DNA of 64,000 bases from Cytobacillus sp. NCCP-133. GTDB taxonomy: Bacteria; Bacillota; Bacilli; Bacillales; Cytobacillaceae. Positions 17,149 through 26,290 of this stretch are shown here, one piece after another. The stretch is from NCBI RefSeq assembly GCF_026011715.1, contig NZ_BRVM01000002.1, forward strand, positions 186,001 through 250,000. The letters are read 5' to 3'. The notes below the pieces were generated by a model. It worked only from the letters and a program-made list of their open reading frames with translations. It was not told the origin of the DNA and ran no database searches. A program made the translations under genes and the position numbers. The first letter of the stretch is position 1. Every line of letters starts with the position of its first letter.

Positions 17149-20100
17149 GCCGGCAGAAGCAACTTGGACAGACGACCAATGGAAAGCAATTATAGCAAAG
17201 GGCCAGGATATTCTGGTTGCTGCAGCAGCAGGATCAGGAAAAACTGCTGTTCTCGTTGAAAGGATCATTAATAAGATTATCGCGGTAGAGGATCCCATCA
17301 ATGTCGATGAACTTCTAGTCGTTACCTTTACCAATGCTTCAGCAGCGGAGATGAGGCATCGAATCGGTGAGGCTCTTGAAAAAGCGATAAATGCCAATCC
17401 TAAATCTTCCCACCTCAGAAAACAGGTAAGCTTATTAAATAAGGCATTCATCTCCACTCTGCATTCATTTTGTTTGGAAATGATCAGGAAATATTATTAT
17501 ATGACCGATATTGATCCAGGCTTTCGGATTGCAGATGAAACGGAAGCGCAGCTATTAAGGGATGAAGTTCTCGAGGATTTATTCGAAGAGGAGTACGGCA
17601 AGGAGGGCAATGATGCTTTCTTCGCTCTTGTTGATGCATTTACTAATGATAGAAGCGATACAGCCCTACAGGATATAATCCGGGACTTATATGATTTTGC
17701 CCGTTCCAATCCATCTCCAAATCAATATCTCGACTCGATTGTAGACATGTATAATGTGGACGGCAATTCAAAGCTTGAACAGCTGCCATTTGTACAATCC
17801 CTGTTGAAAGACGTTGATCTTCAATTGAAAGGAGCCAAGCAGCTGCTAGAGCATGGCCTTGAGCTGACCAAGCTTCCGGAAGGACCTGCACCGAGAGCGG
17901 AGAACTTTATTGCAGATCTGCATGTGGTGAATACACTTATCGAAGCCAAGAACGATTCATGGTCAACACTTTATGAAGCGATGCAAAAATGGTCATTCGG
18001 CAGAGCCAAGACTTGCAAAGGCGATGATTATGATCCAGTTTTAATTGAGAAAGCCAAAAAGCTGAGGGATCAAGCAAAGAAGATTATTTCTGATCTTCAG
18101 GAGGAGCTATTTGGACGCCCGCCGGAAAGCTTTATTCGGGACATGGCTGAAATGAAGTCCCATATTGAAACACTGGTTTTGTTAGTGAAAGATTTTTCCG
18201 TCCGCTTTGATCAGGTGAAAACAGACAAGGGACTTGTTGATTTCGCTGATCTTGAGCATTATTGCCTTGAAATCCTTTCATCTTCTGGTGAAGATGGACA
18301 TCTGTTGCCCTCAGAGGCTGCCTTTGCCTGCCGAAATCAGTTTAAAGAGGTTTTGGTTGATGAATACCAGGATACCAATATGGTGCAGGAAGCCATTTTA
18401 CAATTAGTAACAGCAGACACCGAAAAACACGGCAATCTATTCATGGTTGGAGATGTGAAGCAGTCGATTTACCGGTTTCGCCTGGCTGAGCCTAATTTAT
18501 TTTTGGGGAAATATACACGTTTTGACCAAAGCGGAGAAGAGACAGGGCTTAGGATTGGCCTGGCACGCAATTTCAGAAGCCGGCAGGAAGTTCTTCATGG
18601 CACTAATTATATTTTTAAACAAATCATGGGTGTAACCGTTGGTGAAATTGAATATGATGGAGCGGCTGAGCTCGTAAAAGGAGCTCCTTACTCAGAAGTC
18701 CAAGACCATCCGATTGAGCTGGCTATTATTGATCTAGAAGGAAATGAAAAAACCGAACCGCAGCCTGAAGTGACGGAAGACGCCTTCGATAGCGAAGATC
18801 TGGCGCAGTCACAGCTTGAAGCAAGGTATATGGCCGCAAAAATAAAAGAAATCATCGCAGAGCGCAAAGAAGTGTACAATCCGAAAACTCAGTCTGGCTG
18901 TCCTGCCAAGTACAGGGATATCGTGATACTGCTTCGTTCCATGACATGGGCGCCGCAGATTATGGAGGAATTTAAGCAGCAGGGGATACCTGTCTATGCA
19001 AATCTTTCAAGCGGTTACTTTGAGGCAACGGAAGTCGCCATCATGATGTCCCTTTTAAGGGTGATTGATAATCCGTATCAGGATATTCCGCTTGCTTCAG
19101 TGCTAAGATCTCCTATTTTGGAATTAACAGAAGAAGAGCTTGCCCAAATTAGAATCCATAATAAAAGAGGATCTTATTACGAAGCGTTGATTTCCTTCTG
19201 CCGTAATGAGCCTAATCTTCAGACGGGCGAATTATATGAAAAAGTCCGCCCGTTCTTTGATCAGCTGAAGGAATGGCGTGTGATGGCTCGCCAGGGTTCA
19301 CTTTCAGAGCTTATATGGCATTTGTATAGAGAGACGCGCTTCTATGATTTCGTTGGCGGCATGCCGGGCGGGAAACAGAGGCAAGCGAATCTCCGGGCAT
19401 TATATGACAGAGCCAGGCAATATGAAGCGACTTCCTTCAGAGGATTATTCCGCTTCTTGAGATTTATCGAGCGGATGCGTGATAGGGGTGATGACCTGGG
19501 CGCTGCCCGTGCACTGGGCGAACAGGAAGACGTGGTTCGCCTTATGACGGTCCACAGCAGCAAGGGTCTAGAGTTTCCATTTGTATTCATAGCAGGGCTC
19601 GCCCGTAATTTTAATACGATGGATTTGAAAAAGCCGTACATGCTGGATAAAGAATTCGGATTTGCAGCTAAGTACGTGAATGCTGAAAAAAGGATTTCCT
19701 ACCCATCTCTTCCGCAAATTGCTTTTAAACGAAAAAAGAAGATGGAAATGCTAGCAGAGGAAATGCGGGTTCTATATGTAGCCTTTACCCGTGCAAAAGA
19801 AAAGCTATATCTGGTTTCTTCTGTAAAAAGTGCGGAAAAGAAACTGAATCAATGGCTTCAGACTGCTGAGCATAAAGATTGGCTCCTGAATGAGTTCGAT
19901 CGGGCTTCAGTGAACAGTTATCTGGACTGGATTGGTCCATCACTGGTCAGACATAAGGATTGTGAAACATTGAGAGGTGAAGGCAATTCATTAAATCCTC
20001 TGGTTCCGTCAGAGATAATTGAGCATCCTTCTTGCTGGGATATTGCCATTGTGAAAAGTGAAGAAGCTGCCAGGCTATCATCGGAAACCAACGGTGGTGA

Positions 20101-20896
20101 AGAAGATCTGCTGAAAATGGTTTATGAAGGCAAAACGATACCAGCTGAATCGGCTTATAAGGAAAAGATTGAGAAACAGCTCTCTTGGAAATATTCTTAT
20201 AAGCAGGCTGCCCAGCATCGTTCCAAACAATCTGTTTCAGAAGTGAAGCGGCAGAGGGAGATTTTTTCTGAAGAAGACAGTGGAACAGAGTTAATTCGCA
20301 AACTAAATAAACCGCTGCTTAGCCGCCCGCGGTTTATGCAGGAAAAAGTACTTTCACCGGCTGAACGGGGAACAGCCATGCATGCGGTCATGCAGCATAT
20401 TGATTTCAGCAGACCGGCAACAACTGAAACCATTTCTGCCAAATTGGATGAGATGGTTAACAATGAACTGCTTACAGAAGAGCAGCGCGAAAGCATCGAT
20501 TCTCAAGCGATTGTGCAGTTCTTTGAAAGTGATATTGGACCTAGAATAATTAAGGCATCTGCATCGATTCGAAGAGAAATCCCGTTCAGTTTATCGTTCC
20601 CTGCCCGGGAAATCTATTCCGATTGGCAAGGCGAAGACGAACCTGTACTCATTCAGGGGATTGTGGACTGTCTGTTTGAGGATGAAAAGGGTTTGGTGCT
20701 CCTGGACTACAAAACAGATGGAATCACCGGCCGATTCAAAGGCGGCTTTGCAGAAGCAAAACCGGTTCTTGAAAACAGATATAAAGTGCAAATTGATATG
20801 TATACGCGTGCACTTGAACAAATTCTTAAAAGGAAAGTTAATGAAAGATACCTATTTTTCTTTGACGGAGCCCATACTATTAAGCTGGAACACTAG
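17114..20896 (+). CDS. addA: ATP-dependent helicase/nuclease subunit A
   Basis: A 1260-residue UvrD-type helicase with a C-terminal nuclease, the motor of AddAB. Motifs are Walker A AAAGSGKTA (about residue 33), Walker B VDEYQDTN, GDVKQSIYRFR, VHSSKGLEFPFVF and, in the nuclease, LLDYKTD. The start region is a tandem repeat of ATGAAA units giving MKMKMKM. I took the first ATG, nine bases behind GGAGG, but later in-frame ATGs are possible. Here sbcDC does not follow addA, unlike B. subtilis. Confidence 0.95.
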   Translation: MKMKMKMIIPPKPAEATWTDDQWKAIIAKGQDILVAAAAGSGKTAVLVERIINKIIAVEDPINVDELLVVTFTNASAAEMRHRIGEALEKAINANPKSSHLRKQVSLLNKAFISTLHSFCLEMIRKYYYMTDIDPGFRIADETEAQLLRDEVLEDLFEEEYGKEGNDAFFALVDAFTNDRSDTALQDIIRDLYDFARSNPSPNQYLDSIVDMYNVDGNSKLEQLPFVQSLLKDVDLQLKGAKQLLEHGLELTKLPEGPAPRAENFIADLHVVNTLIEAKNDSWSTLYEAMQKWSFGRAKTCKGDDYDPVLIEKAKKLRDQAKKIISDLQEELFGRPPESFIRDMAEMKSHIETLVLLVKDFSVRFDQVKTDKGLVDFADLEHYCLEILSSSGEDGHLLPSEAAFACRNQFKEVLVDEYQDTNMVQEAILQLVTADTEKHGNLFMVGDVKQSIYRFRLAEPNLFLGKYTRFDQSGEETGLRIGLARNFRSRQEVLHGTNYIFKQIMGVTVGEIEYDGAAELVKGAPYSEVQDHPIELAIIDLEGNEKTEPQPEVTEDAFDSEDLAQSQLEARYMAAKIKEIIAERKEVYNPKTQSGCPAKYRDIVILLRSMTWAPQIMEEFKQQGIPVYANLSSGYFEATEVAIMMSLLRVIDNPYQDIPLASVLRSPILELTEEELAQIRIHNKRGSYYEALISFCRNEPNLQTGELYEKVRPFFDQLKEWRVMARQGSLSELIWHLYRETRFYDFVGGMPGGKQRQANLRALYDRARQYEATSFRGLFRFLRFIERMRDRGDDLGAARALGEQEDVVRLMTVHSSKGLEFPFVFIAGLARNFNTMDLKKPYMLDKEFGFAAKYVNAEKRISYPSLPQIAFKRKKKMEMLAEEMRVLYVAFTRAKEKLYLVSSVKSAEKKLNQWLQTAEHKDWLLNEFDRASVNSYLDWIGPSLVRHKDCETLRGEGNSLNPLVPSEIIEHPSCWDIAIVKSEEAARLSSETNGGEEDLLKMVYEGKTIPAESAYKEKIEKQLSWKYSYKQAAQHRSKQSVSEVKRQREIFSEEDSGTELIRKLNKPLLSRPRFMQEKVLSPAERGTAMHAVMQHIDFSRPATTETISAKLDEMVNNELLTEEQRESIDSQAIVQFFESDIGPRIIKASASIRREIPFSLSFPAREIYSDWQGEDEPVLIQGIVDCLFEDEKGLVLLDYKTDGITGRFKGGFAEAKPVLENRYKVQIDMYTRALEQILKRKVNERYLFFFDGAHTIKLEH

Positions 20897-20908
20897 GAAA
20901 ACGGCAAG

Positions 20909-20957
20909 AACTGCACCCCATTGTTAGCCTTGGCTAACAATAAGGGGGCAGTTTTTT
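20909..20957 (+). terminator. Terminator of addBA
   Basis: A long hairpin: AACTGC...GCAGTT outer pairs enclose CCCC/GGGG and the inner ATTGTTAGCC/GGCTAACAAT stem, followed by TTTTTT. The gap from here to 21136 shows no gene. Confidence 0.82.
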
Positions 20958-21136
20958 ATATTTTGGTCTTTTCTATAAATGACCAATCAGCGCCCATAAA
21001 AAGTGATCAATCCCGCGTACAACAGTAACCTATGTGCATATATCCTGTCCATGCAAATAAATTACGAATCCGGCATTAATAGTCCCCTTCTTTATTAAGT
21101 CTATTATAGGGGATTCTATATGAAAGGTGGATTCCC

Positions 21137-21437
21137 TTGGGAAAAAAGAGGACAGTAACAGGAACCTGTGAATTATGCCTTAGAAATGAAGCTGACATGA
21201 CACTGCACCATTTGGCACCGAAAGAAATGGGCGGAACCTTCCTGCCAATTTATGCATCCCCTTCCATAAGCAGCTCCATGCTTTATACACAAATGTAGAG
21301 CTTGCAGCAAGGCTGAATACAATTCAATTATTGCAGCAGGATGAGAAGATAGGAAAATTTCTGAAATGGTAAAATGGATTAGAAAGCAGCCTTCTTCTAA
21401 GTTAACAAAAGCGAGGAAGTCGAATGCTAGAAAATGA
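21137..21437 (+). pseudogene. yisB: Broken yisB (HNH-type endonuclease-like protein)
   Basis: A TTG behind GAAAGGTGG opens a frame reading GKKRTVTGTCELC, with the C-x2-C knuckle, then MTLHHLAPKEMGGTFLP, the HH of an HNH-like fold. The frame then runs into a stop. Shifting it continues with CIPFHKQLHALYTN, and a second shift gives the basic tail KWIRKQPSSKL. Two frameshifts, and Phe where a second CxxC cysteine would be expected, mark it as decayed. Position next to gerP matches yisB in B. subtilis. Confidence 0.7.
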
Positions 21438-21474
21438 AAAGGACGATAACAGCTCTGCTACCGCCCTCTAAACA

Positions 21475-21693
21475 TTAGTTATTCCCGACAGTAGGCTGGT
21501 CTATTAGATTGGTATCCAGCACATTGCTGGCATTAAGTCCATTATTAGTAATGATGAACCCGCCTGTGTTTAAAGCTCCCTGTCCGGATGTGGATTTGGA
21601 ATTGCTCTTTGGTGAAATGTATAGAGAGTCTCCAAATTGGACAATTCCTCCTCCGACATTAATAATTTGTACCGGTCCAATTATAGCTGGCAT
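21475..21693 (-). CDS. gerPF: Spore germination protein GerPF
   Basis: A 72-residue protein, last of the gerP operon. GerP proteins are made in the mother cell and are needed for germinants to pass the spore coat. It starts MPAIIGPVQIINVGGGIVQFGD, the same pattern as GerPA, and ends in Asn-rich repeats. The ATG at 21693 lies behind AAGGATG; the upstream in-frame codon is not used. It is convergent with the broken yisB. Confidence 0.93.
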   Translation of the reverse strand: MPAIIGPVQIINVGGGIVQFGDSLYISPKSNSKSTSGQGALNTGGFIITNNGLNASNVLDTNLIDQPTVGNN

Positions 21694-21732
21694 AAAAAAC
21701 ATCCTTTTTAAAGTTTATTTCGCAGCATTCCC

Positions 21733-22128
21733 TTAGTCTCTACTTGGATTCCTGTTATTGTTTTTTTGAAAGAGCTGGCGAATATGCTTGACACGGGACT
21801 CCATTGAAATATTGCCGCTGTTTCCAATATGAACGATAGATGACGAGGAAACCCCGATTATATCAATAGTTTGAACTTTAATAATCGGATTTAATTGTGA
21901 TGTATGGATTGTAAGCTCTTCTTCAATGGGAAGCAGGGGGATGGGTTCACTGAAAATGGGATACACACTATAATTGCCTTCGCGGGTGTTGAAGTACTCT
22001 GCTTCACGCTGGAGGGCAATTGCCCTGGAGAAACCTTGAATCGAACAAGAATCCCCAATTTCAAAAACAGAAGAGAATGACATGGTATCAATGTTAATTT
22101 TATCAACAAAAGAAGTTCTGTTCAGCAT
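21733..22128 (-). CDS. gerPE: Spore germination protein GerPE
   Basis: A 131-residue coat-associated germination protein. It contains an IGDSCSIQGFSRAIALQREAE segment and the DIIGVSSSSIVHIGNS motif also seen in GerPD and GerPB. The ATG at 22128 lies five bases behind the gerPD stop, with the ribosome site inside the end of gerPD. Confidence 0.9.
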   Translation of the reverse strand: MLNRTSFVDKINIDTMSFSSVFEIGDSCSIQGFSRAIALQREAEYFNTREGNYSVYPIFSEPIPLLPIEEELTIHTSQLNPIIKVQTIDIIGVSSSSIVHIGNSGNISMESRVKHIRQLFQKNNNRNPSRD

Positions 22129-22133
22129 GCATA

Positions 22134-22310
22134 TTACTCCGGTGTCAGCGGCACAAAAGGCCCGACAAGAAGTGATTCTGCAGGCGTATCAAAAGTAGCC
22201 GCCAGCTGGATGCTATTCGTATCCCCAACTATTAGGACCGATGAACTGGATACCCCCAGCACTCTAATAGTCCCTACGCATACATCCCTGTTATATACTT
22301 GATAATTCAC
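22134..22310 (-). CDS. gerPD: Spore germination protein GerPD
   Basis: A 58-residue protein starting with GTG that overlaps the gerPC stop by four bases (GTGA), the hallmark of coupled translation. The sequence begins MNYQVYNRDVCVG and contains RVLGVSSSSVLIVGDT, the shared GerP motif. Its place between gerPC and gerPE is the standard operon order. Confidence 0.92.
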   Translation of the reverse strand: MNYQVYNRDVCVGTIRVLGVSSSSVLIVGDTNSIQLAATFDTPAESLLVGPFVPLTPE

Positions 22311-22933
22311 TCTTTATTCATTCCTTTCATGTTCTCAGGCAAATGAGAGATAAAAGCATGAACCCCACTGTGTATTTCCTTTTTTAGGCTTTCGATTATT
22401 TCATCATTCTCATTCGGATTTTTGTGATCTCCCCTGTTTGCAGCCTGCTGCTGTTTCATATAGAAATCTATTCTGTTTGGCAGCTGCTTTTTAATATCCT
22501 CTCTGATAAAAGCAACATATGAATCATCCACATTTACATTTAAGTTTTGCTTAACAGCAGCAACTACTTCCGGGAGCTCGCTTTCTAAATATTGATAAAT
22601 GGCATCTTCAATCTCCATCGTTCTTTTCATCTGTTTTTTAGGCGATATGGGTGCTTTGATGTTTTTATTATTAACATCAAAATCTTCAATGTTTTGCAGC
22701 TCGGATGGATTAAGTCCGATGTTTAAGGTACCTTCAAGGGACTCCACTTTAAGCTGGTCGAATTTGTATTCAATCCGGTCAACTTGCATAGGAGGACGGC
22801 TTTTAAGAACTTTAGTTTCCTCCTGTAGTTTTTTGACCGCTGCTTCCAGGCTCCGAATTCGCTTTTCTTGTGCCTCGATAAAAGCATGCAATTGCTGAAG
22901 ATAGGAATTTATTTGCTGATTCAAACGCACCAC
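22307..22933 (-). CDS. gerPC: Spore germination protein GerPC
   Basis: A protein of about 205-208 residues and the largest GerP protein. The N-terminal half is a coiled coil (QQINSYLQQLHAFIEAQEKRIRSLEAAVKKL region) followed by a charged segment. The start is uncertain: two GTG codons (22933, 22930) overlap the likely ribosome site GAGGTGG, so the TTG at 22924, five bases behind it, is a good alternative. The 3' end overlaps gerPD. Confidence 0.9.
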   Translation of the reverse strand: MVRLNQQINSYLQQLHAFIEAQEKRIRSLEAAVKKLQEETKVLKSRPPMQVDRIEYKFDQLKVESLEGTLNIGLNPSELQNIEDFDVNNKNIKAPISPKKQMKRTMEIEDAIYQYLESELPEVVAAVKQNLNVNVDDSYVAFIREDIKKQLPNRIDFYMKQQQAANRGDHKNPNENDEIIESLKKEIHSGVHAFISHLPENMKGMNKE

Positions 22934-22957
22934 CTCGCTTTTAAAGCTATATAATCA

Positions 22958-23194
22958 CTATGGCTTGGTTATACCTCCCAAGGGAACTGCAGGAGTAGTT
23001 AGTAAAGAGTCTGAGTGGACCGAAGGAACTGAAACCTCAGCTTCTGGAGCAGGTTCTGTAAACCCTCCTGTGTTAAACAAATAGGAAGCTGGCTTGATTA
23101 TGCCTGCACTCCCAATCTGCATAACAGAAGAGTTTGTTATTCCGCCTATTTTTATAAAATTAATATGAATAGATTGCTGTATATAAAAATTCAT
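22958..23194 (-). CDS. gerPB: Spore germination protein GerPB
   Basis: A 78-residue protein. It begins MNFYIQQSIHINFIKIGG and has the NSSVMQIGSAG motif typical of GerPB/GerPD, with a Pro/Ala-rich tail. The ATG at 23194 sits behind GGGTGATC; an upstream in-frame codon (23206) is less likely. It is the second gene of the operon. Confidence 0.92.
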   Translation of the reverse strand: MNFYIQQSIHINFIKIGGITNSSVMQIGSAGIIKPASYLFNTGGFTEPAPEAEVSVPSVHSDSLLTTPAVPLGGITKP

Positions 23195-23209
23195 GCGATC
23201 ACCCATTTT

Positions 23210-23431
23210 TTAAGCATTAAAATAGTTGCCCTGATCAACACCATCTGAATCGTACGTATTCGTTGTGCTCCGGTTATTATAAACATTCAATCCGTCACCA
23301 GTATTAAAAGATCCAGCACCGGAAAATGTTTTGGCGTTCGATACAGGCATGATTTTGTATACATCTCCAATATTGAAAACCGCGCTGCTTCCGATTGAAA
23401 TAACCTGTGCGACTCCAACAATAGCTGGCAT
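23210..23431 (-). CDS. gerPA: Spore germination protein GerPA
   Basis: A 73-residue protein and the first gene of the operon. MPAIVGVAQVISIGSSAVFNIGD is the GerPA/GerPF signature, and GSFNTGDGL follows. Two ATG codons are adjacent; the second (23431) gives the family start MPAI and is placed well behind AAGGGTG. Confidence 0.93.
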   Translation of the reverse strand: MPAIVGVAQVISIGSSAVFNIGDVYKIMPVSNAKTFSGAGSFNTGDGLNVYNNRSTTNTYDSDGVDQGNYFNA

Positions 23432-23461
23432 CATCAACACCCTTTTAAATTATTTCTTATA

Positions 23462-23488
23462 TATCCTATGTGCCTAAAAGCTGATTGT
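23462..23488 (-). promoter_or_regulatory. Sigma-K-type promoter of the gerP operon
   Basis: On the minus strand AC (23488-23487), 16 bases, then CATAGGATA (23470-23462) fits the sigma-K pattern AC-N16/17-CATAnnnTA. gerP is known in B. subtilis as a late mother-cell operon. The -10 is about 30 bases from gerPA. Confidence 0.7.
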
Positions 23489-23635
23489 GATTAGTTAGCC
23501 CAAATATCTTTGGGTGTGACCGTAAAATGATGTATTCATGGGTCCAGATAAATCGAAATCAAAATGCTTAAATGTTATATAACAGACAAAATTTATGTAA
23601 AACTGTTCCGCTTTATATGATAATATAAACATAAA

Positions 23636-23888
23636 TACAGAATTGCTGTTCCACATGAAAAATGGGGAGAAACACCGCATGCCTTTGTTGTATTGCGAAG
23701 CGGAGAAACCATAAAAGAGCAGGATATCATTGATTTTACGAGGGAAAAAACTTGCTCACTTAAAAGCAGTAATCGGAGTAACGTATGTCGAAGAGCTTCC
23801 AAAGACTGCATCAGGAAAAATCCAAAAAATACATCTTCGTAACGATTACTGGGATTCCAAAGGAAAGACCGGACGGTTTGTGAATTGA
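23636..23888 (+). pseudogene. C-terminal remnant of an acyl-CoA synthetase (AMP-binding enzyme)
   Basis: About 80 residues survive. One frame reads AVPHEKWGETPHAFVVLRSG and continues KEQDIIDFTRE. After a shift in an A run it continues LAHLKAVIGVTYVEELPKTASGKI. The PKTASGKIQK segment is the conserved A10 lysine region of class I adenylate-forming enzymes. The N-terminal 80 percent of the gene is missing, so this is a dead fragment. Its terminator is still intact. Nothing else is seen between gerPA and the DUF418 gene. Confidence 0.75.
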
Positions 23889-23896
23889 ATAAGTGA

Positions 23897-23932
23897 CCTG
23901 CAGCATGCATGATGCTGCAGGCTTTTCATTTT
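23897..23932 (+). terminator. Terminator left behind the acyl-CoA synthetase remnant
   Basis: CCTGCAGCAT (23897-23906) pairs with ATGCTGCAGG (23912-23921), followed by CTTTTCATTTTT. Confidence 0.85.
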
Positions 23933-24002
23933 TACTGGACAACCTCAATAGGGCTCTCTATTATAATGAATAGGATTTGGTTTCCCAAAAAGGAGGCATT
24001 TT

Positions 24003-25193
24003 ATGAACAAACTAGTTAGCCCAGTTCTGGAGCAGGACAGGATTATCTCCTTGGATATGATGAGAGGCTTTGCCATACTAGGTATATTTCTAGTAAACAT
24101 GCTATCGTTCCATTCACCGTTATTATATCTTGACCCATCCCAATGGTGGAATAGCCTTGCTGATAAAACTGTTTATGCATTCATTGATATCTTCATACAG
24201 GCAAGCTTTTACCCATTGTTTTCAATGCTTTTCGGATATGGTTTAGTCATATTAAGAGACAGAGCGGCTGCAAAAGGGCTTCCTTTCAGGGGGATGGCTC
24301 TTAGAAGGTTTTCATTGCTTTTATTGATAGGCATTATACATGCCTTTCTTATTTGGCATGGAGATATCCTAATCAATTATGCAATTTTTGGCTTTGTTTT
24401 TTTGCTTTTTATCAAAATGAACGGAAAGAATATGCTCTTGACCGGTTTATTGCTCTACATCATTCCTAATCTGTTATTCGCTCTCCTGTTTTTTGTAACC
24501 GTCCTGTTTGTACCTGGTGATGACCTTTCCATTTATAACTCTGCAGCAGCGGAAGCCTCAATGGAGGTTTATAAAAATGGAAGCTTCTTGGAAATCACAG
24601 TACAAAGAATTGAGGATTGGTCAGGAGTCAATAATATAGCTTCATTGCCCATCATGCTTGCATCCATATTTCCTTTATTCTTAATAGGCGGCGGGGCTGC
24701 CAGGCTTAAGTGGCTCGAAAAGACTGAGAAAGTTCGGGGCTTTCTAAGTAAAATAATGATAGCTTCTTTGGCTGCAGGTTTGCTTTTTAAAGTGCTCCCT
24801 TATTTATATGAAAGGAACATGGCTTTGGAGTTCATTCAAGATATTTTTGGCGGTCCGCTTTTAGCGATCGGATATGGCATGGTGATTGCCTTATCTATAA
24901 AGAAGGGGGAAGTACCTAGGGTATTGCTGCCGCTAGCCTATGTTGGGAAACTATCTCTTTCCAACTATCTGCTGCAATCCATTGTTTCGACTTTTATTTT
25001 CTACAGCTACGGATTAGGCTTTTATGGAGAGTTATCCGCTTTTGGAGGAACGGTTATCGTTATAATCATCTTCGCTCTTCAAGTAATAGCAAGTCGCTGC
25101 TGGGTTACCCGCTATTATTATGGCCCGGTTGAATGGCTTTGGAGGAGCTTTACATATTTAAAGCTGCCAAACTGGAGTCGCCGTTCTTCATGA
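24003..25193 (+). CDS. DUF418 domain-containing membrane protein (YeiB family)
   Basis: A 396-residue polytopic protein. The N-terminus RIISLDMMRGFAILGIFLVNM is characteristic of the heparan-alpha-glucosaminide-acetyltransferase-like/DUF418 group, and the C-terminal DUF418 half contains YVGKLSLSNYLLQS and ends RYYYGPVEWLWRSFTY. Roughly ten membrane segments are visible. Transport or acyl transfer has been suggested for relatives; no function can be given. AAAGGAGG precedes the ATG. It is monocistronic. Confidence 0.87.
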   Translation: MNKLVSPVLEQDRIISLDMMRGFAILGIFLVNMLSFHSPLLYLDPSQWWNSLADKTVYAFIDIFIQASFYPLFSMLFGYGLVILRDRAAAKGLPFRGMALRRFSLLLLIGIIHAFLIWHGDILINYAIFGFVFLLFIKMNGKNMLLTGLLLYIIPNLLFALLFFVTVLFVPGDDLSIYNSAAAEASMEVYKNGSFLEITVQRIEDWSGVNNIASLPIMLASIFPLFLIGGGAARLKWLEKTEKVRGFLSKIMIASLAAGLLFKVLPYLYERNMALEFIQDIFGGPLLAIGYGMVIALSIKKGEVPRVLLPLAYVGKLSLSNYLLQSIVSTFIFYSYGLGFYGELSAFGGTVIVIIIFALQVIASRCWVTRYYYGPVEWLWRSFTYLKLPNWSRRSS

Positions 25194-25267
25194 GGAGGAT
25201 TTTGATTGTTGAAGCATCTCATACCCCTTCAGAAAATAAAAGCATTTTTTGAAGAGTTATAGAGTGG

Positions 25268-25293
25268 GAGGCTCCTAAAGGGGTCTCTTTTTT
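25268..25293 (+). terminator. Terminator of the DUF418 gene
   Basis: GAGGCTCC (25268-25275) pairs with GGGGTCTC (25280-25287) with two G-T pairs, followed by TTTTTT. Confidence 0.65.
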
Positions 25294-25375
25294 AATAAAG
25301 GATGCTAAATAGTCTCGTAAATCTGAAAATTGTATTATACTTAAAATGCGATGAATAATAATGAGGTGATGAGAG

Positions 25376-26284
25376 ATGAAGTTTGTTACAGCAAAAGATA
25401 GCGGCAGAAGATTTGTGGGACTTATTGATGAATCATCCGAAAGGGTGCTGCCTCTTTCCCATGCTTTAGAAAAAATGGAAGGGAAGAGTGACTTGCCCCC
25501 AACACTTAAAGAATGTATTGCATTAGGGGATGCTTTTATTAAAAAAGTACATAAACTAAAGGATTGGATAAACAGCAATCCTGAAAGGGAGGAACTTTAT
25601 CTCCCGCTGGATTCTGTCTCATTGGGTGCGCCAATTCCGCGGCCGGATAAAAATATCTTTTGTGTAGGAAAAAATTATGCAGAGCATGCAATCGAAATGG
25701 GCAGCAAAGAAGATATTCCAGAGCATATTATGGTTTTTACAAAAGCGCCTACTACAGTGATTGGACCGGATGAAACAGTCCTAAACCATAAAGAAGCAAC
25801 AACGCAGCTTGATTATGAGGGCGAACTTGCTGTTATTATCGGAAAAAAGGGACGAGCCATCTCAAAGGAAGATGCTTTGGACTACGTATTTGGCTACACA
25901 ATTATTAACGATGTGACTGCAAGAGATCTCCAAGCCCGCCATAAGCAATTCTTCCTAGGGAAGAGCCTTGATGCTACCTGTCCGATGGGCCCATGGGTTG
26001 TCCATTCATCTGCAGTAGAAAATCCAAACAAATTGGATATTCGAACAAAGGTGAACGGGGAAGTGCGACAAAGTTCAAATACGGAAAACTTCATCTTTTC
26101 AATCGAGGAAATCATCACGGTCCTATCAAAAGGTATGACCCTTGAGCCGGGAGATATAATCGCAACTGGTACTCCTGCTGGTGTCGGCAAAGGATTTAAG
26201 CCCCCAAGGTTTCTTCAGCCGGGAGATCAAGTAGAAATAACAGTTGAAAAGATCGGTACTTTAAGGAATTCAATTGAGGAATAA
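25376..26284 (+). CDS. yisK: Fumarylacetoacetate hydrolase-family protein YisK
   Basis: A 302-residue enzyme of the FAH superfamily. The metal ligands are visible as Glu148 and Glu150 in DYEGELAVIIG and Asp179 in INDVTARD. IFCVGKNYAEHA and GDIIATGTPAGVG are further family landmarks. B. subtilis YisK acts on oxaloacetate as a decarboxylase and is linked to the Mbl cytoskeleton; the same role here is inferred from homology and from synteny with yisL and yisN. The ATG is behind GAGGTGATGAG. Confidence 0.88.
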   Translation: MKFVTAKDSGRRFVGLIDESSERVLPLSHALEKMEGKSDLPPTLKECIALGDAFIKKVHKLKDWINSNPEREELYLPLDSVSLGAPIPRPDKNIFCVGKNYAEHAIEMGSKEDIPEHIMVFTKAPTTVIGPDETVLNHKEATTQLDYEGELAVIIGKKGRAISKEDALDYVFGYTIINDVTARDLQARHKQFFLGKSLDATCPMGPWVVHSSAVENPNKLDIRTKVNGEVRQSSNTENFIFSIEEIITVLSKGMTLEPGDIIATGTPAGVGKGFKPPRFLQPGDQVEITVEKIGTLRNSIEE

Positions 26285-26290
26285 AGTCTA

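Noticed and set aside
25206-25262. An 18-codon frame (start TTG) behind GAGGAGG after the DUF418 gene
   Set aside because: The ribosome site is good, but nothing else supports so short a peptide; it directly precedes the terminator.
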